Source of the DNA: Psococerastis gibbosa
Taxonomy: Eukaryota; Arthropoda; Insecta; Psocodea; Psocidae
Assembly: GCA_963971405.1 (NCBI GenBank)
Contig: OZ020489.1
Coordinates: 26,376,290-26,440,289 of the forward strand
Direction: 5' to 3'
Length of the DNA: 64,000 bases
Positions 34,426-48,027 of the stretch are shown piece by piece (within the stretch, counting starts at the first letter, position 1; each line of letters opens with the position of its first letter). The notes beneath the pieces are model-generated. The model was not told the origin of the DNA. It made no database searches and was given only the letters and a program-made list of their open reading frames with translations. Both the position numbers and the translations under genes were made by a program.

Positions 34426-37400
34426 CAGTGACCGCGAGGCCGAAGGCCGAGCTGCCGCCCGCGGCAGGCGCAAGTGTAGGAGCCATGTGGGGCCCGTAGG
34501 GCCCCTGTGGCGGAGACACTTGTTTTATAACTTAATAGAACCCACCTACGACCACTCACTCATCAATAACTGCGAGGGCGCAGCCCGAGCTGCCGCTCGA
34601 CAAATGGTCTTAAAAGATAGATAGGACTAAGTCGAGTGGGGGAAAAATAGAATCATCCCAATCGGGCCAAAATTGGCCCAGTTATGACATTTTTCCCAAA
34701 CCCCTGCAAAATTGCCAAAAAAGTGCCAATTTTACATTGGTTTTCCTATGCTGCGGAAAACGCGATAACAAAAAATTGAGATCCGCTGCGGCCAAAATGG
34801 CGACGTAGCGCTATTCCCTCAACCTTTCCCCAACTTTCCCCCCAGGTCTCATACCTATGTAAAATCTGACGGCTTCCAGATAATTAGCAAAGTGAAAAAG
34901 GGGAAAAATGCGAAAAAATGCCCGTTTTCGACGAAAAAACGCGTTTTTCGGGGACGATTTTCGCGGGAAAAAAATTGATTCAAAAAATTTAAAACCACTT
35001 TGCTACTTTCCACTATCCTTGCTCTTCTCAACTGTGTAACCTATATTGCTGTCAGTCCACCAGTTTCCCCACAGCTAGGTATGTAAGGGGGGTGTGCAAG
35101 AGGCCAACATGCGGGAAAAGGGTGTACCCTGCTGCGCATGCTGAGAGATAAAAAATTCCACAGCCTGCAATTTTTAACCGACATGAATAGTTAATGTGTT
35201 CCTAAAGGCACCATAAATAGGGGTTGCACCCGAGTATTCAAGGGTTCGTTCCATCATCCCCCCTCCCCCTTTAAAATCGGGTCAAACACGAAATTTCACG
35301 CGATATTCTCAAAATTATTCCCGTTTTCCATCATTTCGAAAAATCTACCCTTATTCTAGGGGTGAAAATGTTTTTTAAATTTGCAGTTTTGCATGTTGTT
35401 TACTAATGTAAACAAGTTGTCAACAAATCATCCAATTTAGGTCTACCAGTTCGGGTTCAGTGTGCATATCTTCAATTTTCACAATAAAAATGGCCAATGT
35501 TATGCTTCCTATTTCTATGATATGAATTTTATATGGATAAAATGTATCACACATTATACTACTGTACCAGATTCATGTACTTAACGTACAATATCATCAT
35601 ATTTTTCTAATTTAAGAACCCAAAGTTTCGATTATATGTGTATTTTAAAGGCATGTTTCACGTCCACTTTCGGTGGTTTACATACTCCGTGGTTTATGTT
35701 GCGTTTAGTAGACGTTTTTATCTTTTATTATCTTATCTAATACTATATGGTATCTAAAAAGGTCAAATAACCCCATATACATTACGTATTCTTCCAGTTA
35801 TTTCATTGCCGCCAAGTGATAGAAAAATGACTATTTTCCGTATTCTCGGCATATTAATTTTTTTGCACCCACAATTACCAGGACTCAACTACGGAAGCAT
35901 TTGCATAATGTTTAGTATTGCACCTGTAGCAATGCTAAGGTAATTTAAGCCACCCACAATGCTCTCAATACCGTAAAATAAATTAATTTTCAATTTTAGT
36001 GTATGAAGACCATAAAAGAGTTAAAAAATTATATGGTCTGTGATATCCAAGTAAGACCAACAATTATTGCTTCATTATAAGCGGCACAAATACAGCTTTT
36101 AAACAAATACAAACAAATGACTTCCTCCCCCCCCTTCCCCCTGAAATTTCGGTCGAGACACATAAAAACTCAAGGAATTCTCCCGTTTCTGCAGTTACAA
36201 ATGTTCCACTGTCTGCAGTTTTCAATACGCGAGGATGTTTAATGTGTCGTTGAATGCAGTATGAATGATGCTTTCAGGGGCGTATACAAGGGATGTTTTC
36301 ATCATCCCCCCTCCCCCTGTAAAATCGGGTCAAACACGAAATTTCCCACTAAATTCCTGAAAATATTCCCGTTTTTGATAATTTCGAAAAATCTACCTTC
36401 TTTTTCGCGGTCAAAATGTATCGTAAATTTGCAGTTTCGCATGTTGTTTACTAATGTCAACAAACAATCAACAAATCATCCAATTTAGGCCTACCATTTC
36501 GGGTACATAGTGGATATCATCATGTTTTTATGTTGAAAATGGCTTATGTTTTGCTTCCTATTTCTATAATATTCTTTTATATTGTAAAAATTTATCACAC
36601 ATTATACTACTGTACCGGTTAAATGTAATTATCGTACATTATCAACATATTTTCCCAATTTCAGAACCCAAATTTTCGAATATATGTGTATTTTGATGGC
36701 ATATTTCATGTCCACTTTCGGTGCTTTACATACTCCATGGTTAATGTTGCGTTTAGTAGACTTTTTATCTTTTATTATCTTATCTTAGACAATAGGCTAT
36801 CCGAAAAAGGTTATTAATTCCATATACAATACTTATTCTTCGAGCTATTTCAATGCCGCCAAGTGATAGATAAATGACTATTTTCTGTATTCTCGGCATA
36901 TTAATTTTTTTGCACCCGCAATTACCAGGATTTACCTACGGAAGCACTAGCTTAATGTTTACTATAGTATCTTTAGCAATGCTAAGGTAATTTCAGCCAC
37001 CCACATTGCTTTCAAGTAAATTTCAAGTAAATTTGCAGTTTCACATACTGTTTACAAATGTAAACAAAAAATCAACAAATGTTCCAATTTACGCCTACCA
37101 TTTTGGCTACAGTGTGGATATCTTCAAGTTTCACGTTGAAAATGGCATATATTTGGCTTCCTATATCTATAATATGTAATTAATATGGATAAAACCTATC
37201 ATTCATTATACTACTGTATCAGATTCATGTAATTAACGTACAATATCAACATATTTTCGCAATGTAAAATCCCAAAATTGCGAATATTTGTCTCTCTTTA
37301 GGTCATGTTTCATGTCCACTTTCGGTGGTTTACATTCTCTATGGTTTATGTTGAGTTTAGTAGACTTTTTATCTTTAATTATCTTATATAATAGGCTATC

Positions 37401-39800
37401 CGAAAAAGGTAAATATACAATACGTATTCTTCCAGCTATTTCAATGCCGCCAAGTGATAGACAAATGGCTATTTTCCGGTTTTTCGGCATATTAATTTTT
37501 TTGCACCTTTCTTTCCCTAGAATTACCAACGGAAACAGTTCGATGTTAACTATAGTATCTATAGCAATGTCAAGCTAATTTAGGCCACCTAATATGCTTT
37601 CAAAACCGAAAATATAATATAATTAATGTTCTATTTCGGTGTATATAGACCAAGATAGAGTTAAAAAATTACACAGTCTGTAATATCCAACTTAGGCCAA
37701 CGGTTATTGTAAGCGGCTTAATTACAAGTTTTAAACGACTACAAACAAATAACTAATTTCGACCCCCTTCCCCCTGAAAATTCGGTCAAAACACAAAATT
37801 TCATGAAAAGGTCGGGGGAATTTCCCGTTCGATTTTGGTATTTATTTTCTCCGTGGCTTATGTTGTATTATGTAGATGTTTTTTTCACACATTATATTTT
37901 ACCATATACTGGAGTAAATCAAAAAAGTTTAAAAAACCCACATACAATACGTATTTTTCAAGCTATTTCAATGCAGCTATGTGATAGATAAATAAATATT
38001 TTCCGGTTTCTCGGCATATTAATTTTTTTTCACCACTAAGTCCCAAGAATAACTAACAAATACTATTGCTTAATGTATATTATAGTATTTTCAGCAAAGA
38101 TAGGCTAATTAAAACCAAGAATACTCCTTTTAAGACCGTAAAATTAATTAATATTCAATTTCGGTGCATATTGACGAAAAAAATGATATTCAATTCCACA
38201 GCCTGCAATTTTCAACCGAAATTAATTTTCTATGTCTCATTAGAAGCAGTATTAATTATGGCTTCAAACGAGTATAAACACATATTTTCAAATTCATACC
38301 TTCACCCCTAAAACGGGAGTGGAACACAAAGTGACGCATTTCCGGCAATCCCATTTGAATTGCGTGGGCGGGTTGAAAGCAATTTTTTTATGTGGAAGAC
38401 CTATCTTAATAATTTAAATTATACCCATGTCTTCGTCCATTCCTCCTCTTTCATGGCATGATATGCCTTTTGATAATCAAGCAAGTGTTTTTGGCTTTGA
38501 GGGTGTAGAACGCCAGGGGCTGTGCACGATTTTCCTCAAAAAAGGCCTCTTTCGGCCGCGTTATTGTCTACCTATATATAAAAAATTAAAATTACTTAAA
38601 GGCTTATACGGGCTTTTGCACATTTCTTTCTCTTTCCAGCCATATATCATTTAAGTTAATTAGTTAATTAAATTTAAGTTAATTTAGGCGTTGTCACGTT
38701 AAACTATCGTCCGTAAACCGCCTTTACAACCGACTTAGAGACAACCAATTTTTTTCATTCTTAAATACCGAGAATTGCGATCAAAAACTGTTCCAAATAG
38801 CACATCCCCTAACCCCTTAAAATTCGGTCCAAACACAAAAGTTAGGAAAATCGGGGAAATATCCCATTTAATTTCATGTTTTATTTACCCGTGGTTTATG
38901 TTGTGTTATGTAGATTTATATGACATAATATTTTATTTCATACCATAGGGTATCTAAAAAATCAAATCGGCCCATTTTACAATATCTATTCTTAGTGCTG
39001 TTTCAATGCAGCAAATGAGATATTTTCCATATTTTTTACATACGGTATTATAATTTTTTCAACCATTTCATCCCAGGATACTGCTTTTGAAAGCTTGGCA
39101 TACTCTCATTGGCATTGCAAAGAATTTTATAGCAACCTGTATTGGTTTCATGAGTGTAAAATTAATAAATATCTAATTAGGTGTAATAAGACCGAAAAAC
39201 AGAAGACAAAGAATTCCACAGCCTAAAATATGTAATGGACATGAATGGCTTACATGTCCATAAAAGCAATTGAAATGAGGGTTTGAAACAAGTATTTAAA
39301 ACTTTTTCCAACATCCACCCTCCTCCCTCTCACAAACTCGCCTTTCTTCCATGCCTCTTCCTTATTTAATTCATAACTATCGTTCCATTCATGTTAGCAT
39401 GATTTGTGATGCCTCATTGGACAGCTCTCTACTCGACGATTGATTTGACATCCATGACACCCACCAGAATACTTAATTTACAGAAGCAGTGACGGCGAGG
39501 CCCGAAGGGCCGAGCTGCGTTTGGTCCGAGTTTCCTACGGTTCTCCTCCGTATTTATGTGAACTTTCACTTCGTTCCATCTTCACCCCCATGTAATTTCT
39601 TAGTAAAAAGTGGCAACTATAGCCAATAACCGTCCTCCCCCCCCCCCCAAACACGCCTTTTTCAATTCTTCTTCCTTCTTTAACTCATTACTCCCGTACC
39701 ATTCATGATACAATCGTGTGTGATAGCTCATTGGAAAGCTCTCGACGCGAGGATTCATTTGACACCCATGAGGATACCCACCATGATCAGTGCTCATGAG
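34426..39800 (+). repeat. Array unit 4 (5375 bp, deleted)
   Basis: This is a shortened unit that has lost about 1.89 kb at a junction near 38045-38075. It has the single-copy state of the 46-bp block and many private substitutions, including replacements in the island frame (38427-38654). Overall it is the most diverged of the internal units. Island at about 38313-38700. Confidence 0.95.
38040..38075 (+). other. Sub-monomer recombination junction in unit 4
   Basis: The sequence around CACTAAGTCCC...ACTATTGCTTAATG joins the start of one sub-monomer (unit 2 position about 22305) to the matching point of another (about 24192). Both parents share CACTAAGTCCCAGGA and ACTATTGCTT, so the 1.89 kb loss is consistent with homologous recombination between two sub-monomers of the same or sister unit. 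Confidence 0.85.
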
Positions 39801-42800
39801 CAGTGACCGCGAGGCCGAAGGCCGAGCTGCCGCCCGCGGCAGGCGCAAGTGTAGGAGCCATGTGGGGCCCGTAGGGCCCCTGTGGCGGAGACACTTGTTA
39901 TAACTTAATAGAACCCACCTACGACCACTCACTCATCAATAACTGCGAGGGCGCAGCCCGAGCTGCCACCCGACAAATGGTCTTAAAAGATAGATAGGAC
40001 TAAGTTGAGTGGGGGAAAAATAGAATCATCCCAATCGGGCCAAAATTGGCCCAGTTATGACATTTTTCCCCAACCCCTGCAAAATTGCCAAAAAAGTGCA
40101 CATTTTACATTGGTTTTCCTATGCTGCGGAAAACGCGATAAAAAAAAATTGAGATCCGCTGCGGCCAAAATGGCTTCGTAGCGCTATTCGGTCAACCTTT
40201 CCCCAACTTTCCCCCCAGGTCTCATACCTATGTAAAATCTGACGGCTTCCAGATAATTAGCAAAGTGAAAAAGGGCAAAAATGCGAAAAAATGCCCATTT
40301 TCGACGAAAAAACGCGTTTTTTGGGGACGATTTTCGCGGGAAAAAAATTGATTCAAAAAATTTAAAACCACTTTGCTACTTTCCACTATCCTTGCTCTTT
40401 ACAACTGTGTAACCTGTTTTGCAGTCAGTCTACCACTTTCCCCACAGCTAGGTATGTAAGGGGGGTGTGCAAGAGGCCTACATGCGGGAAAAGGGTGTAC
40501 CCTGCTGTGCATGCGTAGAGATAAAAAATTCCACAGCCTGCAATTTTTAACTGACATGAATAGTTAAGGGGTCGCTAAAGGCACTATAAATAGGGGTTGC
40601 ACCCGAGTGTACAAGGGGTGGTTCCATCATCCCCTCTCCCCCTTTAAAATCGGGTCAAACACGAAATTTCACGCGAAATTCTCAAAAATTTTCCCGTTTT
40701 CGATAATTTCGAAAAATCTACCCTTATTTTAGGGGTGAAAATGTTTTTTAAATTTGCAGTTTCGCATGTTGTTTACTAATGTAACAAGTTATCAACAAAT
40801 CATCCAATTTAGGTCTACCAGTTCGGGTTCAGTGTGCATATCTTCAATTTTCACAATAAAAATGGCCAATGTTATGCTTCCTATTTCTATGATATGAATT
40901 TTATATGGATAAAATGTATCACACATTATACTACTGTACCGGTTTAATGTACTTAAAGTACGATATCAACATATTTTCCCAATTTAGGAACCCAAAGTTT
41001 CGAATATATGTGTATTATAATGGCATGTTTCATGTCCACTTTCGGTGCTTTACATACTCCATGGATCATGTTGCGTTTAGTGGACGTTTTTATCTTTTAC
41101 TATCTTATCTTATACTATATGGTATCTAAAAAGGTCAAATAACCCTATATACATTACGTATTCTTCCAGCTATTTCAATGCCGCCAAGTGATAGAAAAAT
41201 GACTATTTTCCTTATTCTCGGCATATTAATTTTTTTGCACCCACAATTACCAGGACTTAACTACGGAAGCATTTGTATAATGTTTAATTAAGTATCTGTA
41301 GCAATGCTATGGTAATTTAAGCCACCCACAATGCTTTCAATACCGTAAAATAAATTCATTTTCAATTTTGGTGTATGAAGACCATAAAAGAGTTAAAAAA
41401 TTATATACTCTGTAATATCCAAGTAGGACCAACAATTATAGCTCCATTATAAGCGGCACAAATACAGCTATTTAGCAAATACAAACGCATGACTTCTTCC
41501 TCCCCCCTTCCCCCTGAAATTTCGGTCGAGACGCATAAAAACTCAAGGAATTCTCCCGTTTCTGCAGTTACAAATATTCCACTGTCTGCAGTTTTCAATA
41601 CGCGAGGATGTTTAATGTGTCGTTGAATGCAGTATGAATGATGCTTTCAAGGGCGTATACAAGGGATGTTTTCATCATCCCCCTCCCCCTGTAAAATCGG
41701 GTCAAACACGAAATTTCCCACTAAATTCCTGAAAATATTCCCGTTTTTGATAATTTCGAAAAATCTACCTCCTTTTTCGTGGTCAAAATGTATCGTAAAT
41801 TTGCAGTTTCGCATGTTGTTTACTAATGTCAACAAACAATCAACAAATCATCCAATTTAGGCCTACCATTTCGGGTACATAGTGGATATCATCATGTTTT
41901 TATGTTGAAAATGGCTTGCTTCCTATTTCTATAATATTCTTTTATATTGTAAAAATGTATCACACATTATACTACTGTACCGGTTAAATGTAATTATCGT
42001 ACATTATCAACATATTTTCCCAATTTCAGAACCCAAATTTTCGAATATATGTGTATTTTGATGGCATATTTCATGTCCACTTTCGGTGCTTTACATACTC
42101 CATGGTTAATGTTGCGTTTAGTAGACTTTTTATCTTTTATTATCTTATCTTAGACAATAGGCTATCCGAAAAAGGTTATTAATTCCATATACAATACTTA
42201 TTCTTCGAGCTATTTCAATGCCGCCAAGTGATAGATAAATGACTATTTTCAGTATTCTCGGCATATTAATTTTTTTGCACCCGCAATTACCAGGATTTAC
42301 CTACGGAAGCACTAGCTTAATGTTTACTATAGTATCTTTAGCAATGCTAAGGTAATTTCAGCCACCCACATTGCTTTCAAGTAAATTTCAAGTAAATTTG
42401 CAGTTACACATACTGTTTACATATGTAAACAAAAAATGTTCCAATTTACGCCTACCATTTTGGGTACAGTGTGGATATCTTCAAGTTTCACGTTGAAAAT
42501 GGCATATATTTGGCTTCCTATATCTATAATATGTAATTAATATGGATAAAACCTATCATTCATTATACTACTGTATCAGATTCATGTAATTAACGTACAA
42601 TATCAACATATTTTCGCAATGTAAAATCCCAAAATTGCGAATATTTGTGTCTTTTTAGGGCATGTTTCATGTCCACTTTCGGTGGTTTACATTCTCTATG
42701 GTTTATGTTGAGTTTAGTAGACTTTTTATCTTTTATTATCTTATATAATAGGCTATCCTAAAAAGGTAAATAATCCCATATACAATACGTATTCTTCCAG

Positions 42801-45800
42801 CTAATTTAAATGCCGCCAAGTGATAGACAAATGGCTATTTTCCGGTTTTTCGGCATATTAATTTTATTGCACCCTTCTTTCCCTAGAATTACCAACGGAA
42901 ACAGTTTAATGTTAACTATAGTATCTATAGCAATGTCAAGCTAATTTAGGCCACCTATTATGCTTTCAAAACCGAAAATATAATATAATTAATGTTCTAT
43001 TTCGGATGCTTTCAAAACCGAAAATATAATATAATATATGTTCTATTTCGGTGTATATAGACCAAGAAAGAGTTAAAAAATTACACAGTCTGTAATATCC
43101 AACTTAGGCCAACGGTTATTTTAAGCGGCTTAGTTACAAGTTTTAAACGATTACAAACACATAACTACTTTCGACCCCCTTCCCCCTGAAAATTCGGTCA
43201 AAACACAAAATTTCATGAAAAGGTCGGGGGAATCTCCCGTTCGATTTTGGTATTTATTTTCACCGTGGCTTATGTTGTATTTTGTCGATGTTTTTTTCAC
43301 ACATGATGTTTTACCATATACTGGAGTAAATCAACAAAAGTTTAAAAACCCCCACATACAATACGTATTCTTCAAGCTATTTCAATGCAGCTATGTGGTA
43401 GATAAATAAATATTTTCCGGTTTCTCGGCATATTAATTTTTTTTCACCACTAAGTCCCAGGAATACTAACAAATACTATTGCTTTATGTATACTATAGTA
43501 TCTGTAGCAATGTTAGGCTAATTAAAGCCACCTATACTGCTTTCAAGACCGTAAAATTAATTAATATTCAATTTCGGTGCATATTGACGAAAAAATATAT
43601 AAAAAGCATTCAACTTAAGTTACAACTTCATTATAAGCGGCATAAACATAGGTTGGACACGAGTATAAAGACGTAACTTTCAACAACCCCCTTCCCTTTG
43701 AAATTCGGTAAAAAAAAAAAAAAAAAATCAAGAACATTTCGGGGAAATCTCCAGTTCAATTTTGGTATTTCTTGACTCCGTGGGTTATGTTGTCAATTGT
43801 TGATGTCGTTGGCATACAATATTTTAGTTAATACAATAGGCAATCCAAGAAGGACAAATAACCCCACATACAATACGTTGTCTTCCAGCTATTTCAATGC
43901 CGCCGTATGATAGAATAATAACTATTTTCCGAATCTCGGCATATTAACTTTTTTTGCACCCTTAAATACCTGAAATTGCTAACAAATACGGTTACTAAAT
44001 GTTAAGCGAAGTATCTATAGCAATGATGAGTCGTTTCAAGTCACCCGTCTTACTTTCAGACCCGTAAAAATAATTCATATTCAATTTGGGTGCATTAACC
44101 CTAATAAATAGACAAAAAATTATACGGCCTGCAATAAACAGGTTAAGCCAACAATTATTCGCTCATTATAAGCAGCAAATATAAAGGTTTGAAACAAATA
44201 TAAACACATAACATCCAACAACCCCCTTCCTCCAGAAAATTCGACCAAAACGCAAAATTTCAAGAAAAAGTCAGGGAAATATCTCATTTGATTTAATTTT
44301 TTATTTACTCCGTGGTTTATGTTGTGTTATGTCGATGGTTATATCACACATTACTTTATAAGGTCAAATAGGCCCATATACAATATGCATTCTTCGGGCT
44401 ATTTCAATGCCGCTACTTAATAGAAAAATGACTATTTTCCGGTTTTTCGGTAGATTAATTTTTTTGCAGCCATAACAAAAACTATATTGGTTAATGTTTG
44501 GCAAAATATCTGTAGCAACGATGATGAGTCATTCTAAGTAATTCTGCTTACTTTGAAAACCCTAAAAATAATTAATATTCAATTTAGGTGTATTAACACG
44601 AATAAACAGACAAAAATATATACAGCCACCCACATTGCGTTTAGTAGACGTTTTTATCTTTTATTATCTTAGCTTATACTATAAACTAACCAAAAAAGTC
44701 AAATAACCCCAAATACACTACGTATTCTTCGAGCTATTTCAATTTCAATAGATAAATGACTATTTTCTGTATTCTCGAACATCAATTTTTTTTTTTGCAC
44801 CCTCTTTTCCCTAGAATAACCAACGGAAACTGTTGCTTAATGTTAACTATAGTATTTTTAGCAGTGTCAAACTAATTTAGGCCACCTATTTTGCTTTTCA
44901 ACAGTAAAAAGTATAAATGTTCAATTTCGGTGTATATAGACGAAAAAAGAGTTAAAAAATAATTCAGCCTGTAATATCCAACTTAGGGCAACACGGTTAC
45001 TGCCTCATTATAAGCGGCTTAAATACAGGTTTTAAACAAATGCAGACATATAACTACTTTCAACCCCCTTCCCCCTGAAAATTCGGTCAAAACCCAAAAT
45101 TTCATGAAAAGGTCGGGGAAATCTCCCGTTTGATATTGGTATTTATTTACTCCGTGGCTTATGTTGCATTTTGTAGCTGCATGTTTTTATCACGAATTAC
45201 TTTAACATGTACTGTATTAAATCAAAATATTTTTAAACCCCCACACGCAATACGTATGCTTCAAGCTGTTTCAATGCAGCTATGTGATAGATAAATGAAT
45301 ATTTTCCGCTTTCTCGGCAAAATAATTTTTTTTCACCACTAAGTCCCAGGAGTAACTAACACATACTATTGCTTAATGTATATTATAGTATTTTCAGCAA
45401 AGATAGGCTAATTAAAACCAAGAATACTCCTTTTAAGACCGTAAAATTAATTAATATTCAATTTTGGTGCATATTGACGAAAAAAATGATATTCAATTCG
45501 ACAGCCTGCAATTTTCGACCGAAAATAATTTTTTATGTCTCATTAGAAGCAGTATTAATTGTGGCTTCAAACGAGTATAAACACATATTTTCAAATTCAT
45601 ACCTTCACCCCTAAAACGGGAGTGGAACACAAAGTGACGCATTTCCGGCAATCCCATTTGAATTGCGTGGGCGGGTTTAAAGCAATTTTTTGATGTAGAA
45701 GACCTATCTTAATAATTTAAATTATACCCATGTCTTCGTCCATTCTTCCTCTTTCATGGCATGATATGCCTTTTGATAATCAAGCAAGTGTTTTTGGCTT

Positions 45801-47105
45801 TGAGGGTGTAAAACGCCAGGGGGTGCGCACGATTTTCCTCAAGAAAGGCCTCTTTCGGCCGCGTTATTGTCTACCTATATATAAAAAATTAAAATTACTT
45901 AAAGGCTTATACGGGCTTTTTCACGTTTCTTTCCCTTTCCAGCCATATATCATTTAAGTTAATTAGTTAATTAAATTTAAGTTAATTTAGGCGTTGTCAC
46001 GTTAAACTATCGTCCGTAAACCGCCTTTACAACCGACTTATAGAGACAACCAATTTTTTTTCATCCTTTAATACTGAGAATTGCTATCAAAAACTGTTTA
46101 AAGTAGCACACCCCCTAACCCCTTAAAATTTGGTCCAAACACAAAAGTTAAAGGAAAAGTCGGGGAAATATCCCATTTCATTTCAATTTTTATTTACCCG
46201 TGGTTTATGTTGTGTTATGTAGATTTATATGACATAATATTTTATTTCATACCGTAGGGTATCTAAAAAATCAAATCGGCCCATCTTACAATATCTATTC
46301 TTAGTGCTGTTTCAATGCAGCAAATGAGATATTTTCCATATTTTTTACATACGGAATTATAATTTTTTCAACCATTTCATCCCAGGATACTGCTTTTGAA
46401 AGCTTGGCATACTATCATTGGCATTGCTAAGAATTCTATAGCAACCTGTATTGGTGTCATGACTGTAAAATTAATTAATATTCAATTAGGTTTAATAAGA
46501 CCGAAAAACAGATGAAAAACAATTCCACAGCCTAAAATTTGTAATGGACATGAATGGCTTACATGTCCATAAAAGCAATTGAAATGAGGGTTTGAAACGA
46601 GTATTTAAAATGTTTTCCAACATCCACCCTCTTCCCTCTCACAAACTCGCCTTTTTTCCATTCCTCTTCCTTCTTTAATTCTTAACTATCGTTCCATTCA
46701 TGTTAGCATGATGTGTGATGCCTCATTGGACAGCTCTCTACTCGACGATTAATTTGACATCCATGACACCCCACAATACATAATTTACAGAAGCAGTGAC
46801 GGCGAGGCCCGAAGGGCCGAGCTGCGTTTGGTCCGAGTTTCCTACGGTTCTCCTCCGTATTTAAATAAACTTTCACTGCGTTCCATCTTCACCCCCATGT
46901 AATTTCTTAGTAAAAAGTGGCAACTATAGCCAATAACCGTCCTCCCCCCCCCCAAACACGCCTTTTTCAATTCTTCTTCCTTCTTTAACTCATAACTCCC
47001 GTACCATTCATGATACAATCGTGTGTGATAGCTCATTGGAAAGCTCTCGACGCGAGGATTCATTTGACACCCATGAGGATACCCACCATGATCAGTGCTC
47101 ATGAG
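39801..47105 (+). repeat. Array unit 5 (7305 bp)
   Basis: This is a complete unit. The first roughly 490 bp carries variants seen in units 1 and 3. From about 40295 it follows unit 2 almost base for base, with rare differences such as one C-to-T change near 45463. The switch point suggests a recent duplication or conversion tract about 6.9 kb long. 46-bp duplication at 42960-43051; island at 45616-46006. Confidence 0.95.
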
Positions 47106-47203
47106 CAGTGACCGCGAGGCCGAAGGCCGAGCTGCCGCCCGCGGCAGGCGCAAGTGTAGGAGCCATGTGGGGCCCGTAGGGCCCCTGTGGCGGAGACACT
47201 TGT
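47106..47203 (+). repeat. Right-edge partial unit (hairpin cluster only)
   Basis: The array ends immediately after the three-hairpin cluster. ACACTTGTT is followed by unique sequence (GTGTCAATACAATCGG) instead of ATAACTTAATAG. The breakpoint falls exactly at the 3' foot of the large hairpin, which may mean the hairpin was the site of breakage or insertion. Confidence 0.9.
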
Positions 47204-48027
47204 TGTGTCAATACAATCGGACAACCCACAGAAGATAGCAGTTAATGTCAACTGTCAAGTCATGCAGATACCTACTAAGTTTTATTCGGTGGAAAGGTGG
47301 CAGCGTGTTTGTACTTCTGTGAGTCTCTATACACCTTGCTTTCAAATCTCTCTTTAAAATCGATTTAATGCAATGTACTAGTATTTTATTGAATATATTT
47401 TTCACCAAATGGCCGACATGCAATTGGCTAGTAAATAAGTAAGTAAGTATTGAATATATTTTTGTAGCCTATTTCAGGTGAGAGAGCAGAAATTAAAATA
47501 GGAAGAAAATGGTTAGTTGGTTAGTTAGTTAAAAGGTTAGTTGGACTTACATCGCTGTGTTAATATAGCCATTAATGATTATTTATGACAATTAACCCAG
47601 CAGGCAATGTAACTTTACATTCTAATCGGGCGAATCATGGTCATGATCTCGGCCAAAGTATAGATAGCTAGCCTACGTTCAACCATTGGCATTGTGTGGT
47701 TTTGAAAAATGGCGCGCAAAGTGACCAATTGTAATCTGGAGACAGTTTTTGGAACTTGTCGGCGGGCTGTCAAGAACAGCTGTGAGTGTGCGAGACCTTT
47801 GAATTGCAAAAAGCGGATTTTTACTTCGATTTTACATGATTACAAGCGGTTCCCGGCGCAGCCTTCGGCTGCTGCCTCCACCACTTGAGCCTGCCTTCGC
47901 GCCCACTGCTCATGTAAATTAATTGTGTTCACTATAATAATATATGAAACAACAAAGAAAACAATAAAGAAAACATTTAATAAAACTATTAAATTTGAAT
48001 TTCGCGCCAAAATGCCCCTATAAGTAG
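47204..48027. other. Unique flank of the array
   Basis: AT-rich sequence with short TAAG and TTAGT simple repeats near 47436-47530. A 59-codon Cys-rich frame with an ATG at 47709 (stop at 47886-47888) is open but has no recognisable domain, so it is not called as a gene. An inverted GC-hairpin copy lies at 47838-47914. Confidence 0.5.
47838..47914 (-). other. Inverted diverged copy of the GC-hairpin element
   Basis: Read on the minus strand it begins CATGAGCAGTG, then CGCGAAGGCAGGC, CAAGTGGTGGAGGC and a perfect stem GCAGCC/GGCTGC (47858-47863 with 47867-47872) whose loop reads GAA on that strand. The order and the CATGAGCAGTG start match the array cluster (11355-11410). It stands outside the array in the opposite orientation, so the hairpin element appears able to exist independently of the 7.3-kb unit. 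Confidence 0.6.

Larger units (their letters stand above)
11061..47203 (+). repeat. 36-kb tandem array of 7.3-kb higher-order units
   Basis: The anchor CAGTGACCGCGAGGCCGAAG begins at 11361, 18659, 25961, 34426, 39801 and 47106, always on the same strand, giving units of 7298, 7302, 8465, 5375 and 7305 bp. Many other landmarks recur in fixed order within every unit. No recognisable protein domain, rRNA or tRNA is present, and the short open frames shift or break between copies, so the array is non-coding satellite-like DNA. The left edge is a diverged partial copy. The right edge stops cleanly at about 47203 within the hairpin element. Confidence 0.95.

Noticed and set aside
12488-46092. Many 60-140 codon frames repeated in each array unit
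   Set aside because: They lie in AT-rich sub-monomers, shift or break between units, overlap on both strands and show no domains. They repeat only because the DNA repeats.
11061-47203. CRISPR-like or rDNA-spacer interpretation of the array
   Set aside because: Units are kilobases long with no short spacers, no cas genes and no rRNA sequence, and the context is a eukaryotic transposon landscape.
47709-47888. 59-codon Cys-rich frame with good start context
   Set aside because: No recognisable domain, and its end runs into the inverted GC-hairpin copy, so it is probably chance.
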